From: Thermodesulfovibrionia bacterium
GTDB lineage: Bacteria; Nitrospirota; Thermodesulfovibrionia; UBA6902
Reading direction: 5' to 3'
DNA: 6,809 nucleotides
Assembly (NCBI GenBank): GCA_947258735.1
Contig: CAMYJJ010000161.1
Span: forward strand, 1-6,809
The notes beneath the pieces were generated by a model. That model did not search any database, was not told the origin of the DNA, and was given only the letters and a program-made list of their open reading frames with translations. Position 1 is the first letter of the stretch. Every line of letters begins with the position of its first letter. Of the stretch, positions 1 through 5,893 are shown piece by piece. The position numbers and the translations under genes are program-made.

Positions 1-439
1 GCGTATAGGTCACCACGTCTTTGAGCAGTTCAGACAATTTACCCACGCATGCACCGATAAGAATATTGCCCACTTCCATCAGGGTTTCTCGTTCAAGAAT
101 CTGAAGGGAATCAGCGTGAGTGGTATTGTTATTCTCAGTCTGCAGCATGGACATGAGCTCTTTTCCTGCACCTGAAGAAAAAATGAGTAATGCATCCCCC
201 CTGAATTTTCCCCAGAATTTCTGTTCGACAATATTTATATTCTTATAATCCCTGACATGGCTTCTGATATAGTCCGGCAGTTCGGAAACCTCCAGGATTT
301 CTATAAACGGGATGCTCAAAACCACATGGGTATCAATGACATCGGCCAAGTCTGCTGCTGACTGGCCAAAGGAAATATTCATGATTTCCTGAAGTATCGA
401 TGTTTCTTCTTCAGTCAATAAATTCTTTTGCGTATTCAT
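1..439 (-). CDS. cheC: CheC-family CheY-phosphate phosphatase (C-terminus beyond left edge)
   Basis: The 146 codons visible match the CheC/CheX/FliY phosphatase family, which hydrolyses the phospho-aspartate of CheY-type receivers. The family signature [DS]-x3-E-x2-N-x22-P is met exactly at the N-terminus: S14, E18, N21 and P44. A second copy begins at E118-x3-E122-x2-N125, in the stretch ETLMEVGNILIGACVGKLS. Two copies point to CheC rather than one-site CheX. The second copy has Glu where Asp or Ser is usual, and its proline lies beyond the edge. No signal peptide or membrane segment is seen, so it should be cytoplasmic. The ATG at 437-439 follows the stop of the upstream receiver gene by 3 bp, and no separate Shine-Dalgarno is obvious, so translational coupling is likely. 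The natural inference is that it dephosphorylates that neighbour. The gene is cut only by the window edge; no frameshift is seen. Confidence 0.82.
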   Translation of the reverse strand, partial: MNTQKNLLTEEETSILQEIMNISFGQSAADLADVIDTHVVLSIPFIEILEVSELPDYIRSHVRDYKNINIVEQKFWGKFRGDALLIFSSGAGKELMSMLQTENNNTTHADSLQILERETLMEVGNILIGACVGKLSELLKDVVTYT

Positions 440-442
440 ATG

Positions 443-823
443 TCAGGTGGTCTGCTTAAGGGTATCCAGCGCCTTGGTTAATGCCATATTTATTTCTTCT
501 TTTTTTAACGGTTTCCTTAAGACCATAAACGCCCCTGAATCCATGACTGTTTTTATGGCCTTCATCTGGACATCAGCTGTGACTACGATAATAAGCGCTT
601 CTTTATCAAATTCAATAATTTTCTCGATCGATTCATACCCTGTCATGACCGGCATGGTCAGGTCCATAAATGTTACGTCAGGATTAAGTTCCTGATATTT
701 CTCAAATCCTTCCTTGCCGTCCCCTGCTTCATGGAACTCATATCCCTGGTCCTTGGGAAGACAGCTTTTCAGCATCTTTCTTGCTATGGGTGAATCATCA
801 ACAATGAGAATCATGTTATTCAT
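443..823 (-). CDS. Stand-alone CheY-like response regulator receiver
   Basis: This 126-residue protein is a single receiver domain with no output domain. The acidic pair is D9-D10 (ILIVDDSPIARKML), the phosphoacceptor is D54 (FMDLTMPVMTG), the switch threonine is T82 (VVTAD), and the invariant lysine with its proline is K104-P105. It should be phosphorylated by a histidine kinase and act through protein contacts, as CheY does at the flagellar switch. The aromatic switch residue three positions before the lysine (Tyr106 of E. coli CheY) is V101 here, so the signalling surface may differ from true CheY. The downstream cheC follows after 3 bp, suggesting a regulator and phosphatase pair in one operon. 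The start at 821-823 has a weak GAAGAG about 12 bases upstream; M4 is a possible alternative start. No convincing promoter was found upstream. Whether it serves chemotaxis or another pathway cannot be told from this window. Confidence 0.88.
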   Translation of the reverse strand: MNNMILIVDDSPIARKMLKSCLPKDQGYEFHEAGDGKEGFEKYQELNPDVTFMDLTMPVMTGYESIEKIIEFDKEALIIVVTADVQMKAIKTVMDSGAFMVLRKPLKKEEINMALTKALDTLKQTT

Positions 824-836
824 ATTAATTAATATG
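821..836. repeat. Perfect 16-bp AT-rich palindrome over the receiver start codon
   Basis: CATATTAATTAATATG reads the same on both strands and includes the ATG of the receiver gene. It could be an operator or a local structure that limits initiation. In AT-rich DNA it may also be chance. A related TTAATTAATAT string occurs at 2893-2903 in the promoter region of the flavoprotein gene. Confidence 0.4.
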
Positions 837-938
837 TCTCTTCATGCTTACGTAACAAGTTCGCTTCAAATGTAAAAATAAACCATCTTATAATGCCTTT
901 AATATATCAGAGTACCCTCTCTTCGAACAAATCGTGTT

Positions 939-966
939 TTGCATTATGTAAAAACTCTTTTATAAT
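939..966 (+). promoter_or_regulatory. Probable sigma-70 promoter of rlmN
   Basis: A TTGCAT box at 939-944 and a perfect TATAAT at 961-966 are separated by 16 bp. Transcription would begin near 973, giving a leader of only about 20 bases before the rlmN ATG at 993. The ribosome-binding site in that leader is weak, with GGAT at 986-989 lying very close to the ATG. The -10 box is strong evidence and the -35 box is only fair. Confidence 0.5.
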
Positions 967-992
967 AAACTACATTAAATATATCGGATGTT

Positions 993-2087
993 ATGAAAAT
1001 AAACTTTAAGCAGATAACCAGGGCAGGCATTCACTCCCGTATTCAAGAGCTGGGACTTGAGCCATTCAGGGCGGAACAGATCATCCACTGGATATACGAG
1101 AAGCGATGCATCTCCTTTGATGAGATGACAAATCTCCCTCTTTCATTAAGAGATACGCTTAAAGAGATTGCTGTATGCAGCACCATTCATCTTGTTCAAA
1201 AAAGCGAATCAACTGATGCAACGGAAAAATTTCTGTTTGAGCTGGCTGATGGTGAAACAATCGAGAGTGTTCTCATACCAAATGTACGGGGCAGAAATCA
1301 GTACACATTGTGCATCTCATCCCAGATAGGATGTGCAATGGGATGTGCTTTTTGTGAAACAGGAAGGCTCGGCCTGATCAGAAACCTCAGGAGCCATGAA
1401 ATCATTGATCAGGTCTTATCTGTTCAGCGCCACCTCAGCAATATATCTGTATCTGCTGATACTGCATCCATACCGCAGACTGATAACAGACCCACAGAAA
1501 GACACATTGCCAATATTGTATTGATGGGAATGGGAGAACCGTTACATAATTTCAGTGAAGTCATGACCGCTCTTTCGATTATCACGGAATTAATTGGCTT
1601 CTCCAAAAGAAAAGTGACCCTGTCAACATCCGGACTCGTTCCTGGTATCAGGATGCTTCCTGATCATGGTCCGATGGTAAACCTTGCGGTTTCACTGAAT
1701 GCAACTACCGACAGGGTGAGAAATACAATCATGCCCGTTAATAAAAAATATCCTCTTAACGCACTGCTGCAGGCCTGCAGAGAATTTCCTTTGCCATCAA
1801 ACAGAAAGATCACGTTTGAATATGTGCTGCTGGGAGGGGTCAATGATTCCAGGGATGACGCCCTGCGTCTGGTCCGTATGTTAAAGGGTATACGATCAAA
1901 AATAAATCTGATTCCGTTTAATCCGTCAGGCACCTCTTCTGAATTCATTCCTCCTGATCATCAGCGGGTCCTGGCATTTCAATCAATATTATCAAAGGCC
2001 GGGTTTGCCGTGATCGTGAGAAAAAGCAGTGGTGATGACATATCAGCAGCATGCGGACAACTCAGGGCTTCATATATTAATGACTGA
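993..2087 (+). CDS. rlmN: 23S rRNA (adenine2503-C2) / tRNA (adenine37-C2) methyltransferase RlmN, radical SAM
   Basis: RlmN methylates C2 of A2503 in 23S rRNA, and in several bacteria A37 of some tRNAs, using S-adenosylmethionine and a 4Fe-4S cluster. The 364-residue protein has an N-terminal helical accessory domain (about 1-95), the cluster motif C114-x3-C118-x2-C121, GMGEP at 179-183 for SAM binding, SLNA at 234-237, NLIPFNP near 305-311, and the methyl-carrying cysteine C354 in DDISAACGQL. Two details differ from the textbook form. The cluster loop reads CETGRLG rather than CATGxMG. The usual Arg before GDDI is S346. About 22 hydrophilic residues (149-170) lie between the helix after the cluster and the NIVLMGMGEP strand, roughly ten more than I recall in E. 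coli RlmN. The resistance enzyme Cfr (C8 methylation) is the main alternative, but context and motifs favour RlmN. It appears monocistronic. Confidence 0.93.
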   Translation: MKINFKQITRAGIHSRIQELGLEPFRAEQIIHWIYEKRCISFDEMTNLPLSLRDTLKEIAVCSTIHLVQKSESTDATEKFLFELADGETIESVLIPNVRGRNQYTLCISSQIGCAMGCAFCETGRLGLIRNLRSHEIIDQVLSVQRHLSNISVSADTASIPQTDNRPTERHIANIVLMGMGEPLHNFSEVMTALSIITELIGFSKRKVTLSTSGLVPGIRMLPDHGPMVNLAVSLNATTDRVRNTIMPVNKKYPLNALLQACREFPLPSNRKITFEYVLLGGVNDSRDDALRLVRMLKGIRSKINLIPFNPSGTSSEFIPPDHQRVLAFQSILSKAGFAVIVRKSSGDDISAACGQLRASYIND

Positions 2088-2118
2088 TTCTTGTATATGT
2101 ACAACTCATTTTTTTGCC

Positions 2119-2244
2119 TGTCATTCCGGCAGTCCTTAAGCCGGAATCCAGGGTTTCCCGTAAAAACGGGAATCTAGTTCATTATAGTTCCCCGCATTTG
2201 CGGGGACAAATCTGGATGCCCGGTTAAAAACTTCAGGCATGACA
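2119..2244. repeat. MITE-like intergenic element with terminal inverted repeats and nested hairpins
   Basis: The ends are inverted copies: TGTCATTCC at 2119-2127 and GGCATGACA at 2236-2244, matching at 8 of 9 positions. A second nested pair, GGAATCCAG at 2143-2151 and CTGGATGCC at 2212-2220, also matches at 8 of 9. Three internal perfect stems follow: 8 bp at 2123-2130/2140-2147, 7 bp at 2155-2161/2166-2172 with an AAAA loop, and 7 bp at 2189-2195/2200-2206 with an ATTT loop. There is no reading frame of note. From memory, elements starting GTCATTCCGGC are scattered between genes in many deltaproteobacterial and related genomes; copies elsewhere in this genome cannot be checked here. It sits between the convergent rlmN and flavoprotein genes, so the hairpins may end transcription from both sides, but none is followed by a classical T-run. 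Confidence 0.7.
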
Positions 2245-2282
2245 AAAGGATGGAAATGAATGTACAGCGGCAGATTTCAAAT

Positions 2283-2855
2283 TTATTCAGTTACCAGCTG
2301 TACTCCTGCCTCATACGCATCTTTCAGGGCGGTGGGATGCTGAAGAATATCACCCTTATTATCGATTTCCAGGTAACCGAGAGACGTATGTTCCGGAACA
2401 CTGACTGTTCTGAAAAAAGCAGTTAAACAGGCCTCAGCACATGTAATGCCCGTGTTATTTTTCATCCCGCCTGTCAGGAGTAAAAGCCCCTTTCGCCCGT
2501 GTTTACCTGACTCGATCGTTTTTTTTAACAGGTATTTTTCACTCCAGAAACTCTGGCACCGGTCTATCATTATCTTAAGCTGAGCACTGACAGAATAGAA
2601 ATATATGGGAGATGCCATAATGATCCGGTCAGATGATCTGATCGCACGATACACCGTGTCAAAATCATCATGAAAAATGCACTCCCCTGTCTCATAACAG
2701 CCGCCACACCCCTGACATGGCTTGATCTTCATCGCATTGAGGTAAAATGTCTCAACCTTCTGACCAGCTGACTCTATCCCTTTAATGGTCTCGTTAACAA
2801 GAGTCTCTGTATTTCCCATCTTTCGGGGACTTCCACAAAAAGCAATTGTTTTCAT
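2283..2855 (-). CDS. Iron-sulfur flavoprotein, NADPH-dependent FMN reductase family
   Basis: The 190-residue protein has a flavodoxin-like fold. The FMN phosphate loop is near the N-terminus (GSPRKMGNTETL, 8-19). The strand and loop at 82-99 (SPIYFYSVSAQLKIMIDR) is typical of the family. A compact cysteine motif, C47-x2-C50-x2-C53-x5-C59, matches the C-x2-C-x2-C-x(4-7)-C signature of Isf iron-sulfur flavoproteins, which bind 4Fe-4S and FMN and pass electrons in anaerobes. C139 and C143 are extra cysteines. The protein is soluble, with no export signal. The physiological partner and substrate are unknown; members have been linked to ferredoxin-driven reduction of oxygen species or quinone-like compounds. 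The start is well set: AGGA (complement at 2863-2866) lies 7 bases before the ATG. A promoter of its own lies upstream, so it is probably separate from the c-di-GMP gene 108 bp away. Confidence 0.85.
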   Translation of the reverse strand: MKTIAFCGSPRKMGNTETLVNETIKGIESAGQKVETFYLNAMKIKPCQGCGGCYETGECIFHDDFDTVYRAIRSSDRIIMASPIYFYSVSAQLKIMIDRCQSFWSEKYLLKKTIESGKHGRKGLLLLTGGMKNNTGITCAEACLTAFFRTVSVPEHTSLGYLEIDNKGDILQHPTALKDAYEAGVQLVTE

Positions 2856-2898
2856 TTTATTGTCCTGTTCATTTTTTTAGGTAATCACCATCTTAATT

Positions 2899-2928
2899 AA
2901 TATACAAATATAAATTGAAACTTATCAA
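2899..2928 (-). promoter_or_regulatory. Probable promoter of the iron-sulfur flavoprotein gene
   Basis: Read on the minus strand, TTGATA (complement of 2923-2928) and TATATT (complement of 2899-2904) are 18 bp apart, each one base from consensus. Transcription would start near 2892, giving a leader of about 37 bases that contains the AGGA ribosome-binding site. The surrounding DNA is very AT-rich, so a chance match is possible. Confidence 0.4.
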
Positions 2929-2948
2929 TGAAATATACTTATGTGAGG

Positions 2949-2967
2949 AAAAAAACTGAAACGTCAG
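2949..2967 (-). terminator. Weak candidate intrinsic terminator after the GGDEF/HD-GYP gene
   Basis: On the minus strand, CTGA-CGTT-TCAG can form a 4-bp stem with a 4-base loop, followed directly by seven Ts (the A-run at 2949-2955). The stem overlaps the stop codon of the c-di-GMP gene. The T-run is good but the stem is short, so termination may be partial and read-through into the flavoprotein gene is possible. Confidence 0.3.
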
Positions 2968-4547
2968 GAGGCCGCCTTCTCAATTATTTTAATAAAAGCA
3001 TCAACCATACGTGGATCAAACTGTGTACCGGAGCATTTCCTGAGTTCTGTGAGCGCTTTGGCTGACGAGCGGGATTTCCGATATGATGTTGTGGTTCTCA
3101 TGGCATCATAGGCATCAGCAATGGCCAGAATCCTCGCACCCGGAGGGATACTGTCGCCCCGTAATCTGTGGGGATACCCTTTGCCGTCAAACCTCTCGTG
3201 ATGATACAGGATCATGGGCAGTTCTCTCTCAAAAAGCCTGGTCTTTTCCATCAGCTTGACACCCATATTGGTGTGCCTCTTAATAAGATTATATTCATCC
3301 CCCGTCAGTTTGCTGTTCTTGTTTAATATTCTCGAACTTATGCCTATCATACCAATATCATGAAGAAGCGCAGCACGCTTTACAGAGTTAACATCATCTT
3401 CTGACATGGAGAGTCCTCTTGTCAGGGTCTCTGCATACCGGCTTACCCGAATGGCATGTTCATTATGCGTGTTCCAGCCTTTTTCTATTTCACAGAGAAT
3501 TTTATGCGCAGATTCAATACAGTGTTCCTTAATATCACGTTGAAAGACCTCAAGTTTGCTGTTAAAACTATCCATTTTTTTGGATTCTTCCCTGATAAGA
3601 CGACCGGCCTTGTCAGACGTACCTTTATACGGGAGCACCCTGTTTCTTCCTTCTGCCTTGGCACGGTATAAGGCCTTGTCTGCATTAGCAACAAGGTCCC
3701 GGGCTCCTGATACATTATCATCACCTATGGAAGAAAGTCCGATACTGACTGTCACGACCTCTGATATTTTTCCTTTTTTAAACGTATGGCTGGCAAATGC
3801 GTTTCTGATCCTCTCGGCAAGGACCAGTGCTCCATGTAAAAGCGTGTTGGGAAGAACAATAAAAAACTCTTCCCCTCCATACCGTGCTACAAAATCAGTG
3901 TCCCGGACAAGTTTCTTTAAGATACCTGCTGATTCAGCAAGTACAAGATCGCCAAACTGATGTCCGTGGTTATCATTAACAGATTTGAAATAATCAAGAT
4001 CAATCATGATACATGACAAGGGCTGGACATGTCTGCTCGATTTTTTATATTCCTTGTCCAGTACCTCAAGAAAATGGCGATGATTATACAGACCGGTAAG
4101 GCCGTCCCTTATAGCGAGTTTTTCAAGTTTCTGCAAAGACTCTGAAATATCATTCTCGAGTTTCTTTCTCTGCATTGCTCTCCGGACGGCCCGGTTAAGC
4201 GCAGCTGTTTTTACTTCATCTCTTGTGAGATAATCATATGCCCCATTATTCATGGCCTTGACGCCGAGCTTTTCCTCTCCTTCAGCAACAATCATAATAA
4301 CCGGCACACCCAGTTTCTTCTTAATTATTTCCTGCAGCACGATAATCCCGTCCTTGCCGCGCATGTTCTGGTTCATTAAGAGAAGATCAAACTTGTTATC
4401 TTCGGCCTTTACAAGAGTATCATTGCCGGATTTAGTCGTAGATATAGAGATATTTACGCCATCATGACGGCCAAGCAGGGATTTAATGTTTTCGATATCA
4501 GAAGAGCTGTTGTCCGCTACCAGGATTGATAATTTTTCTTTTGACAT
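2964..4547 (-). CDS. Hybrid c-di-GMP enzyme: degenerate receiver - GGDEF - HD-GYP
   Basis: The 527 residues fall into three parts. Residues 6-125 form a receiver-like domain lacking key residues: N13 follows D12, N59 replaces the phosphoacceptor Asp, V87 replaces the switch Thr/Ser, and R109-D110 replaces Lys-Pro. A helical linker (about 118-145) leads to a GGDEF domain (146-308) with IDLDYFK at 182-188, GGEEF at 224-228 and the inhibitory I-site R215-x2-D218 correctly five residues before it; diguanylate cyclase activity is expected. The HD-GYP phosphodiesterase domain (about 345-525) keeps the metal ligands H364, H396-D397, H425, H449-H450 and D478, and the GYP motif DGKGYP at 454-459. It has M400 in place of the usual Lys of HDIGK, and T487-S488 in place of the Arg-Pro of the DRPYR motif. 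The protein is cytosolic, with no membrane segment. The ATG at 4545-4547 has a weak AAGAAG upstream. Whether synthesis or hydrolysis dominates cannot be told. Confidence 0.92.
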   Translation of the reverse strand: MSKEKLSILVADNSSSDIENIKSLLGRHDGVNISISTTKSGNDTLVKAEDNKFDLLLMNQNMRGKDGIIVLQEIIKKKLGVPVIMIVAEGEEKLGVKAMNNGAYDYLTRDEVKTAALNRAVRRAMQRKKLENDISESLQKLEKLAIRDGLTGLYNHRHFLEVLDKEYKKSSRHVQPLSCIMIDLDYFKSVNDNHGHQFGDLVLAESAGILKKLVRDTDFVARYGGEEFFIVLPNTLLHGALVLAERIRNAFASHTFKKGKISEVVTVSIGLSSIGDDNVSGARDLVANADKALYRAKAEGRNRVLPYKGTSDKAGRLIREESKKMDSFNSKLEVFQRDIKEHCIESAHKILCEIEKGWNTHNEHAIRVSRYAETLTRGLSMSEDDVNSVKRAALLHDIGMIGISSRILNKNSKLTGDEYNLIKRHTNMGVKLMEKTRLFERELPMILYHHERFDGKGYPHRLRGDSIPPGARILAIADAYDAMRTTTSYRKSRSSAKALTELRKCSGTQFDPRMVDAFIKIIEKAAS

Positions 4548-4627
4548 TTTGATATTCTTCTTACATCATATTCATTCAATATAACAAAGGACATTAGCGA
4601 CATTATCAATTGTTATGAACATTCGCT

Positions 4628-4656
4628 ATTATAGCTGTAAAGCACTTTACAATCAA
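4628..4656 (-). promoter_or_regulatory. Probable sigma-70 promoter of the GGDEF/HD-GYP gene
   Basis: On the minus strand, TTGATT (complement of 4651-4656) and a perfect TATAAT (complement of 4628-4633) are exactly 17 bp apart. Transcription would start near 4621, leaving a leader of about 74 bases before the ATG at 4547. The spacer is filled by the palindrome listed separately, which suggests repression or activation at this promoter. Confidence 0.55.
4637..4650. repeat. Operator-like inverted repeat GTAAAG-CA-CTTTAC
   Basis: Two perfect 6-bp arms are separated by 2 bp, and the 14-bp site lies inside the 17-bp spacer of the promoter of the c-di-GMP gene. This size and position suit a dimeric DNA-binding protein such as a repressor, or a MerR-type activator that acts from the spacer. 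No candidate regulator gene is present in the window. The function is inferred from position and symmetry only. Confidence 0.45.
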
Positions 4657-4699
4657 CCGTAAAATATAAAAACATTCATACTATGTATATATGAATGGA

Positions 4700-4728
4700 T
4701 TGACAAAGACAGATATATTCACTATCAT
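4700..4728 (+). promoter_or_regulatory. Strong sigma-70-like promoter of ribF (and perhaps clpS-clpA)
   Basis: A perfect TTGACA at 4700-4705 and TATCAT at 4723-4728 (one base from TATAAT) are 17 bp apart. This is the best promoter match in the window. Transcription would start near 4735. The next gene on this strand is ribF at 4859, so the leader would be about 124 bases. Confidence 0.6.
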
Positions 4729-4734
4729 AAATTT

Positions 4735-4858
4735 CCAAAAACTTCTAAACATCTGTAATTAAGAAAGTCAGATATTTTACTGCCCGTCAATATTACACAT
4801 CAATCTTATTTCAGGATATCAGACCTGAATATCATATCTGGATAAAACGTGTTCATAC
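4735..4858 (+). promoter_or_regulatory. Long 5' leader of ribF with possible stem structure
   Basis: This stretch holds no reading frame of note. TTCAGG at 4810-4815 pairs with CCTGAA at 4824-4829 (6 bp, 8-base loop). CAGATAT at 4769-4775 pairs with ATATCTG at 4834-4840, which would enclose that hairpin. No Shine-Dalgarno of useful strength is seen before the ribF ATG; GGAT at 4840-4843 is too far. The conserved bases of the FMN riboswitch are not recognisable. It may be a regulated leader, or the pairing may be chance in AT-rich DNA. Confidence 0.3.
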
Positions 4859-5812
4859 ATGAAAGTCCTTGATAAAATAGAAAAAACAAAAAAGACACTG
4901 CCCTATCCTGTTCTTACCCTTGGTAATTTCGATGGTGTGCACCTTGGACACCAGGCAATCTTTAAAAAACTCATAGACCGGGCAAAAAAAATGAACGGCA
5001 CTTCGGTGGTCTATACATTTGTTCCTCATCCATTACGGGTCATCGCTCCGGAGCGGGCCCCCAGGCTTTTGACGACATATAAAGACAAGATCGCGTTAAT
5101 AGAAAAATCGGGTATTGATGCAATAATATGTGCAAATTTCACAAAACAGTTTTCAGCTATTTCAGCTGAATCATTTGTAAGAGACGTCCTTCATGATCTG
5201 ATCGGGGTGAAAGAGATCATTATAGGGGCCAATTACAATTTTGGAAAAGGAAGAAAAGGATCACCTGAACTTCTAAAACAGCTCGGCAAAGAGTTGGGAT
5301 TCAAGGTGAGCGTCCTCAGGGAAATTCAGAAAAGTGACGTAACGCTCAGCAGTTCCAGAATACGTGCTCTTGTAGCAAAAGGAAAGGTGGATGAAGCAGC
5401 ATCCATGCTTGGCAGGCGATACTCAGTGGAAGGGATCGTCATTGAAGGAGCAAACAGAGGCAAAAGACTGTTAAATACTCCTACAGCAAATTTATTGACT
5501 GCTAACGAGCTGCTGCCCAAAGACGGGGTGTACGCTGTTAATGTTGAGATCAATGGAAACATGTATGGCGGGGCATCGAATATAGGTCACAATCCCACGT
5601 TTAAGGACAAGCAGTTCAGTTTTGAGACCCATATCCTGGACTTTGACGGTGAACTCGTAGGCAAAACCATCAGGGTCCATTTTGTTAAACGGGTGAGAGA
5701 CGAAATGAAATTCTCCTCTGTCAGGGAACTGTCGCGCCAACTGAAACATGATATTGAAGAGATCAGCAGCATTCTTGAAACAGGGTCTGAATGCAGTGCC
5801 CGGCATCATTGA
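4859..5812 (+). CDS. ribF: Bifunctional riboflavin kinase / FAD synthetase
   Basis: RibF phosphorylates riboflavin to FMN and then adenylates FMN to FAD in the cytoplasm. The N-terminal FAD synthetase module (about 15-175) shows the nucleotidyl-transferase motif GNFDGVHLGH (22-31), FVPHP (54-58), GANYNFGKGRKG (123-134) and SSSRIR (164-169). The C-terminal flavokinase module (about 183-305) shows the glycine-rich stretch ending in the PTAN motif (208-211), DGVYAV (222-227), NIGHNPTF (241-248) and the conserved Glu E256 in ETHILDFDGELVGK. The length of 317 residues is normal for the bifunctional enzyme. The ATG at 4859 is the only usable start before the in-frame stop at 4826-4828. The 81-bp gap to clpS has no clear terminator, so co-transcription with clpS-clpA is possible, although the functions are unrelated. 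In many bacteria ribF lies near truB or rpsO instead. Confidence 0.95.
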   Translation: MKVLDKIEKTKKTLPYPVLTLGNFDGVHLGHQAIFKKLIDRAKKMNGTSVVYTFVPHPLRVIAPERAPRLLTTYKDKIALIEKSGIDAIICANFTKQFSAISAESFVRDVLHDLIGVKEIIIGANYNFGKGRKGSPELLKQLGKELGFKVSVLREIQKSDVTLSSSRIRALVAKGKVDEAASMLGRRYSVEGIVIEGANRGKRLLNTPTANLLTANELLPKDGVYAVNVEINGNMYGGASNIGHNPTFKDKQFSFETHILDFDGELVGKTIRVHFVKRVRDEMKFSSVRELSRQLKHDIEEISSILETGSECSARHH

Positions 5813-5893
5813 TACCTCACGGTTATATCTTCACGTTATCAGTACCTTCCCTTAATTATGTTTTCGAGTTAAACTATTTTCAGGACAACAAAA

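Noticed and set aside
447..695. 82-codon open frame on the plus strand opposite the receiver gene
   Set aside because: It is fully antisense to a clear CheY-like domain and its translation resembles no protein family.
824..920. Promoter for the receiver-cheC operon
   Set aside because: The best box pairs, TTTACA with TACGTA and TTGTTA with TATTAA, either match the -10 poorly or would start transcription at the start codon itself.
993..2087. Cfr-type antibiotic resistance methyltransferase
   Set aside because: The residues and housekeeping context fit RlmN; no resistance or mobility genes are nearby. The two families share most motifs, so this rests on overall resemblance.
2119..2244. CRISPR array or tRNA/small RNA gene
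   Set aside because: There are no direct repeats with regular spacers and no tRNA cloverleaf; the structure is nested inverted repeats.
3556..3960. 134-codon open frame on the plus strand opposite the GGDEF domain
   Set aside because: It is the antisense shadow of a well-supported domain, with serine-rich composition typical of such shadows and no ribosome-binding site.
4595..4628. TAGCGA (4595-4600) and TCGCTA (4623-4628) inverted pair in the leader of the c-di-GMP gene
   Set aside because: One arm overlaps the -10 box and lies before the expected transcript start, so no RNA stem would form; arms of 6 bp at this distance are common by chance.
4735..4858. FMN riboswitch upstream of ribF
   Set aside because: The leader is AT-rich and lacks the recognisable conserved helices and G-rich segments of the RFN element.
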